From: Alphaproteobacteria bacterium
GTDB taxonomy: Bacteria; Pseudomonadota; Alphaproteobacteria; CAAGCB01; CAG-977
Direction: 5' to 3'
DNA length: 64,000 bases
Assembly: GCA_900768875.1 (NCBI GenBank)
Contig: CAAGEP010000003.1
Location: 496,001-560,000 of the forward strand
Shown piece after piece: positions 60,741 to 64,000 of the stretch; the stretch's first letter is position 1, and every line of letters begins with the position of its first letter. The notes beneath the pieces are model-generated. The model searched no databases. It was not told the origin of the DNA and worked only from the letters and a program-made list of their open reading frames with translations. The position numbers and the translations under genes were made by a program.

Positions 60741-61763
60741 TTTTACCGTCCCCCGTTTTGCTTCAATGCCGCGGCAACCGCGTTCGACAGACGGTTGGCG
60801 GGCTTGACAATGCGCATTGTCCCGTCGCGCAAAGCCATCGCGTCAATCGACGTATCAAGCTTCGCCCCCGCGACGGATTTCGCATAATCCGTCAAAGCGG
60901 CTTTGATTTCTTTCGCGTCCTTTTTGGGAACGGAATACGCTTTGTCCGAATTCAAAAATTCAGCCGTCATATACGGTTTGCCCTGATAAACGCACATGTT
61001 GACGACGTCTTTGACGGGATATTCTTTGGAAAAGAACGTCGGATCCTTTTCTTTTTTGCCGACATCGACCAACTGTCCGACGATGTTTTTGTGATAGCTG
61101 TCGTAATACTGGCGGAACGCTTTGTAATCGTACCAAGATTCAAAGCTTGCCTGCATGGCTTTCTTTTCATCGCCCGATTTTTCCATTTCCTTTTCGTACG
61201 CCGTCAGCATCGGGAATCCCCCCGCCTTGTATTCGCTGTAAACTTTCGGCGCGACGGTTTTGCATTCGTACACGAACGCCGCCTGATGCGCGCAGGCATC
61301 GGCTTCAATGGCTTGCCGCATTCTGAACATGTCGGCGACCTTTGTTTCCTCCAGTTCGGGCGCGTTTTCCGGCGTGCGCGAATACTGAATGGCGTGCCGT
61401 CCCTCGTGTACCAAAACGTGCGCGATGTAGTTCGAATCGTAATTCGGATTCAGCAAAATCGTTTTTTCGCTGCTGCAACACATCCCGCCGAAATTGCCGT
61501 TTTCAAATCTGAATTTGTATCCCAAATCCGCCAAAGCTTCCATGGTTTCGCGACCGCGTGCGGTTTTCATCACGGGTTCCAGAATGGCGGCAAAAGCTTC
61601 CTTTTCCTTACCCGCTTTGCGTTTGGAGGAAGCGACAAAAGCCTTCTGCAACGTCCCCGTGGTTTCCCGCGCATCACGCCCGCAAGCAAACTTTTGCGTC
61701 GGCTTTTCCATAAACTCTTTGACCGTATCTGACAATTTTACCGTCCCCCGTTTTGCTTCAATG
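60736..61763 (-). repeat. 33-bp identical repeats at two paralogue junctions
   Basis: The 33 bases at 60736-60768 and 61731-61763 are identical. Each covers the last codons (QNGGR-type end) of the upstream paralogue, the intergenic gap and the first codons of the next paralogue. With one mismatch the match extends further into the start of the downstream gene. The gene between the copies is one duplication unit. Confidence 0.88.
60743..61735 (-). CDS. HExxH putative metallopeptidase, second gene of the array
   Basis: A 330-residue member with HEGRH at 110-114 and E144 in IEADACAHQAAF. It shares the N-terminal K-F-ACG segment, and FESWYDYKAFRQYYD is the WY region. It is closest by eye to the third array gene (both carry KEYPVKDVV and GKPYMTA). 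It ends NAVAAALKQNGGR, identical in its last seven residues to the first array gene. A 33-bp identical sequence spans the junction on each side of this gene, a sign of tandem duplication. Confidence 0.72.
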   Translation of the reverse strand: MSDTVKEFMEKPTQKFACGRDARETTGTLQKAFVASSKRKAGKEKEAFAAILEPVMKTARGRETMEALADLGYKFRFENGNFGGMCCSSEKTILLNPNYDSNYIAHVLVHEGRHAIQYSRTPENAPELEETKVADMFRMRQAIEADACAHQAAFVYECKTVAPKVYSEYKAGGFPMLTAYEKEMEKSGDEKKAMQASFESWYDYKAFRQYYDSYHKNIVGQLVDVGKKEKDPTFFSKEYPVKDVVNMCVYQGKPYMTAEFLNSDKAYSVPKKDAKEIKAALTDYAKSVAGAKLDTSIDAMALRDGTMRIVKPANRLSNAVAAALKQNGGR

Positions 61764-62730
61764 CTGCGGAAAACACAGCGTTTGCCTTATGTTGCGCGGA
61801 GCGGGTGATTTTGCCCGTTTTGTCGCGTTCCGCCATGGCCCAAACCGACTCGTCGGCTTTCACTCCGACCGTTTTGGCGTAATCCGCCGCGATTTTCATA
61901 TATCCCGCCTTGTCCTTTTTCAAAACGGAAAACGCGGAATCCGACATCAGCATATCGGCGGAAACATACGGTTTTCCTTTATACAGGCAAGTATCCGCAA
62001 CGTCGCGGGCGGGCAATTCTTTGCCGAACAGATCTTTTCTGCCGCTTTCCTTGCCTTTTTGGGCATAAAAATCGATTTCGTCCCTGTGCGCGTCGTCATA
62101 GAAATCGCGGAAATAATCATAGCCGTACCACGCCTGAAAACTTGCCTGCATCGCTTTCTTTTCGTCGCCCGACTTGTCCATTTCGGCGACGAAAGCGCGA
62201 AACATCGGCATATCGTTTTTCTCGGCTTCGGCATACACTTCGGGCAGAACGTCGCGGCATTGGTAAGTGAAAGCGGCTTCGTGGGCGCAGGCGTCGGCTT
62301 CCATCGCGCGTTCGCGGCGCAAAAGGGACGCAATGTTCAGCTGTTCCGTTTTCGGCGTGTTTTCGGGTTCGTGCGCCGCTTGAATGGCGTGCTGTCCTTC
62401 GTGAACGATGGTTTGCAAAGCGTACCCGTCGCCAAAGTTCGGATTGACCGCGATTTTTTTGCTTGTCGGTTCGCAAAAACCGCCGAAATTCCCTTTTTCA
62501 AAAGTAAACGTATAGCCCAATTCGGACAGTTCCGTCAGCGTATCGCGCCCTTTGTCGGTTTGCATGACCAAATCGATTAAACGCGCAAATTCGGCGGTTT
62601 CCTCGTTTTGCTTGCGTTTATCCGAAGCGGTGAACGCCACCGTCAAAACGTTTTTCGCCTGTTGCGCTTTTTCGCCGCAAGCGTATGTTTTAACGGATTT
62701 ATCCATAAACGCGGCAATAGATTTGGACAT
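61738..62730 (-). CDS. HExxH putative metallopeptidase, first gene of the array
   Basis: A 330-residue member with HEGQH at 110-114 and E144 in MEADACAHEAAF. The N-terminus reads MSKSIAAFMDKSVKTYACGEKA. The segment DKSGDEKKAMQASFQAWYGYDYF is shared almost exactly with the last array gene, while its tail NAVFSAALKQNGGR matches the second, so the members look recombined. The start has a GGAGA ribosome-binding site. A promoter and a large inverted repeat lie just upstream and should serve all four genes. Confidence 0.72.
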   Translation of the reverse strand: MSKSIAAFMDKSVKTYACGEKAQQAKNVLTVAFTASDKRKQNEETAEFARLIDLVMQTDKGRDTLTELSELGYTFTFEKGNFGGFCEPTSKKIAVNPNFGDGYALQTIVHEGQHAIQAAHEPENTPKTEQLNIASLLRRERAMEADACAHEAAFTYQCRDVLPEVYAEAEKNDMPMFRAFVAEMDKSGDEKKAMQASFQAWYGYDYFRDFYDDAHRDEIDFYAQKGKESGRKDLFGKELPARDVADTCLYKGKPYVSADMLMSDSAFSVLKKDKAGYMKIAADYAKTVGVKADESVWAMAERDKTGKITRSAQHKANAVFSAALKQNGGR

Positions 62731-62744
62731 CGCTTAATCTCCAA

Positions 62745-62791
62745 AAAAATCGGACTTTCCATCACAATAACAGATTGTCCGATTTTTGCAA
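62745..62791 (-). promoter_or_regulatory. Promoter and large hairpin in the leader of the four-gene HExxH array
   Basis: Minus strand: TTGCAA (62791-62786), 16-base spacer, TATTGT (62769-62764). Inverted repeats AAAAATCGGAC (62787-62777) and GTCCGATTTTT (62755-62745) flank the -10 region and end just before the ribosome-binding site. The hairpin could terminate read-through from the phosphate permease gene, act as an operator, or occlude the ribosome-binding site; the sequence does not decide. Confidence 0.5.
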
Positions 62792-62825
62792 GCGTTTTGT
62801 CTGATTTTTTGTCTACAAAAGCCGT

Positions 62826-64000
62826 TTAGTCTTCGTACAGCAGGTTGCGTTTTTTGGCTTTTTTCCGAACCGTAAAGACGCTTTCGATTTGGGACAGCTG
62901 AACGGCAAGAGCTTTGTTGTAGCGCTTGTTAATGATGGTCGCGGGGCGATAAGCCCATTCGGAGCTGATTTTTATCAGCGCATCCTGCAGTTCCCAGCGG
63001 TAGCTGAACGTCAAGCCCGAAAGCTGTTTGATTTGGGAAATCTGTTTTTCCGAAAACATTTGGGGATCCAGATTTTCAAACTTTTCGGGGTCGATATAGA
63101 TTTTCAGCAATTCGGCGGTATTAAGCAATTTCTGTTCGGTCGCGCCCGACATTTTGCCGACACGGGCGCGGACGGCGTTCATAAACTCGACACCGGATTT
63201 GTAGCGTTCGCCTTTTAAAATGCCGATTTGGTTGGCGGGCAAACCGTCGGCGACCATTTTGCTGAAAACGCGTTCCGAAATATAGTAGGTTTTCGGCGTA
63301 TAGACACGCTGGTAAAAAACGTTTTGCATGAAAAACAGCGCGAAAAAGCAGATTGTCGCCGCGATAACGGGAGTAATGACCCATCCGCAGACGATACGTC
63401 CGACGACGCTCCACTTGATTGTTTTAGCCGCCCCTTTGCACAGCCCGATGCCGATAACCGCGCCGACGACGGCTTGCGTACTGGATACGGGAACCAGCGG
63501 AACGGTGGGCAAGTTGTGCGAAGCCAGAAAATATTCCAGCCCTTCGGACGCGAACAGGAACAGCACCATGGACTGCGCGACGACGACTACCCAAGCGGCA
63601 AACGGAGACAACGGCATCAATCCTTTGCCGACCGTCCCCATAACGCGGTTGGAATAGGTGAAAACACCGACGGCGGTCGCGACGGAACCGACGAAAAACA
63701 GCTGTTGAACGGCGGAAATGTGCAGTCCCGCAAAGTTGAAATCAACGAACGGAGCGACGGGAACGAACACGCCGACAACGTTTGCCATATTGTTTGCGCC
63801 CAAAGAATACGCGCCGAACGCGCCCGTGACAATCATGGCGATGCGGGTGCAGAAATCGCGGCGCAACAAGTGAATTTTGGCAGAGCGCAACAATCGGTTC
63901 AGCACCAAGTAAATAACGGCGGAAAAAGTTCCCGCCAGCAACGGGCAAGCCACCCATGTCGATGCGATTTTGACAACGGACTGAACATCGGTAACGGAAT
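62826..64000 (-). CDS. Inorganic phosphate transporter (Pit family), 5' end beyond window
   Basis: Integral membrane phosphate permease. About 390 residues are visible, and the frame is open to the window edge (SVTDVQSVVKIASTWVACPLLAGTFS). Pit signatures include GAFGAYSLGANNMANVVGVF and the C-terminal repeat VPVSSTQAVVGAVIGIGLCKGA. Residues after the last helices form a charged, probably cytoplasmic tail of about 120 residues, longer than I expect for a Pit protein. It precedes the HExxH array on the same strand. Confidence 0.88.
   Translation of the reverse strand, partial: SVTDVQSVVKIASTWVACPLLAGTFSAVIYLVLNRLLRSAKIHLLRRDFCTRIAMIVTGAFGAYSLGANNMANVVGVFVPVAPFVDFNFAGLHISAVQQLFFVGSVATAVGVFTYSNRVMGTVGKGLMPLSPFAAWVVVVAQSMVLFLFASEGLEYFLASHNLPTVPLVPVSSTQAVVGAVIGIGLCKGAAKTIKWSVVGRIVCGWVITPVIAATICFFALFFMQNVFYQRVYTPKTYYISERVFSKMVADGLPANQIGILKGERYKSGVEFMNAVRARVGKMSGATEQKLLNTAELLKIYIDPEKFENLDPQMFSEKQISQIKQLSGLTFSYRWELQDALIKISSEWAYRPATIINKRYNKALAVQLSQIESVFTVRKKAKKRNLLYED

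Overview
The window reads as a chromosomal segment of a motile, Gram-negative alphaproteobacterium with a fermentative or microaerobic lifestyle, probably host- or gut-associated. No rRNA or taxonomic marker was compared, so this placement is inference. It rests on flagellar genes behind a sigma-54-type promoter, a hopanoid-precursor trio (hpnC-hpnD-hpnE), an endonuclease-type MutL, GatCAB, TrmFO, a BamF-like lipoprotein, an adhE/rex pair with a Rex-like operator, and a probable RquA (rhodoquinone) homologue. There are no rRNA genes, no CRISPR array and no recognisable transposase or integrase.

Layout. 1-3.0 kb: flagellar operon flgB-flgC-fliE-fliQ-fliR-flhB (minus; flhB cut by the window edge). 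3.1-6.4 kb: small membrane protein, SPFH/QmcA-NfeD pair, large polytopic membrane protein. 6.5-10.8 kb: three genes of a paralogous HExxH putative-metallopeptidase family. 11-12.6 kb: rpsU, an exported flavodoxin behind a MerR-type promoter, and an ankyrin protein. 12.7-16.6 kb: an atypical initiator tRNA gene and an exported Sel1/pentapeptide/rhodanese-like operon. 16.7-21.4 kb: trmFO-hpnC-hpnD-hpnE, then sodB. 22-24.2 kb: a secreted protein with about 15% cysteine. 24.4-27.8 kb: adhE and rex, divergent. 27.8-46.4 kb: mostly housekeeping genes (rlmD-like, response regulator plus rquA-like, glpQ-like, ribF-lspA-...-M16-M16, pgi-mutL, lepA, marC, RND pump). 46.4-47.3 kb: tRNA-Gln, a structured intergenic stretch, a glycosyltransferase remnant, tRNA-Ser. 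47.3-53.7 kb: GldA-like dehydrogenase, a small ORF and two large modular proteins. 53.8-58.9 kb: gatCAB operon, ruvX, mscS. 58.9-62.7 kb: four tandem HExxH paralogues. 62.8-64 kb: phosphate permease (cut by the window edge).

The most unusual content is the HExxH family: nine copies of one domain (HExxH, then a conserved E-A-D-A-type motif about 32-34 residues later, then a W-Y/W-F motif) in eight proteins, plus a ninth protein that shares a coiled-coil module and C-terminal tail with one of them. All lie on the minus strand at three loci. All lack signal peptides, most end in a similar short basic/glycine tail, domains are swapped between members, and one member carries polyproline repeats. 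I infer a rapidly diversifying family of secreted or host-directed effectors or toxins. I recall a Pfam family of this kind named as a putative metallopeptidase (DUF6782), but could not check it.
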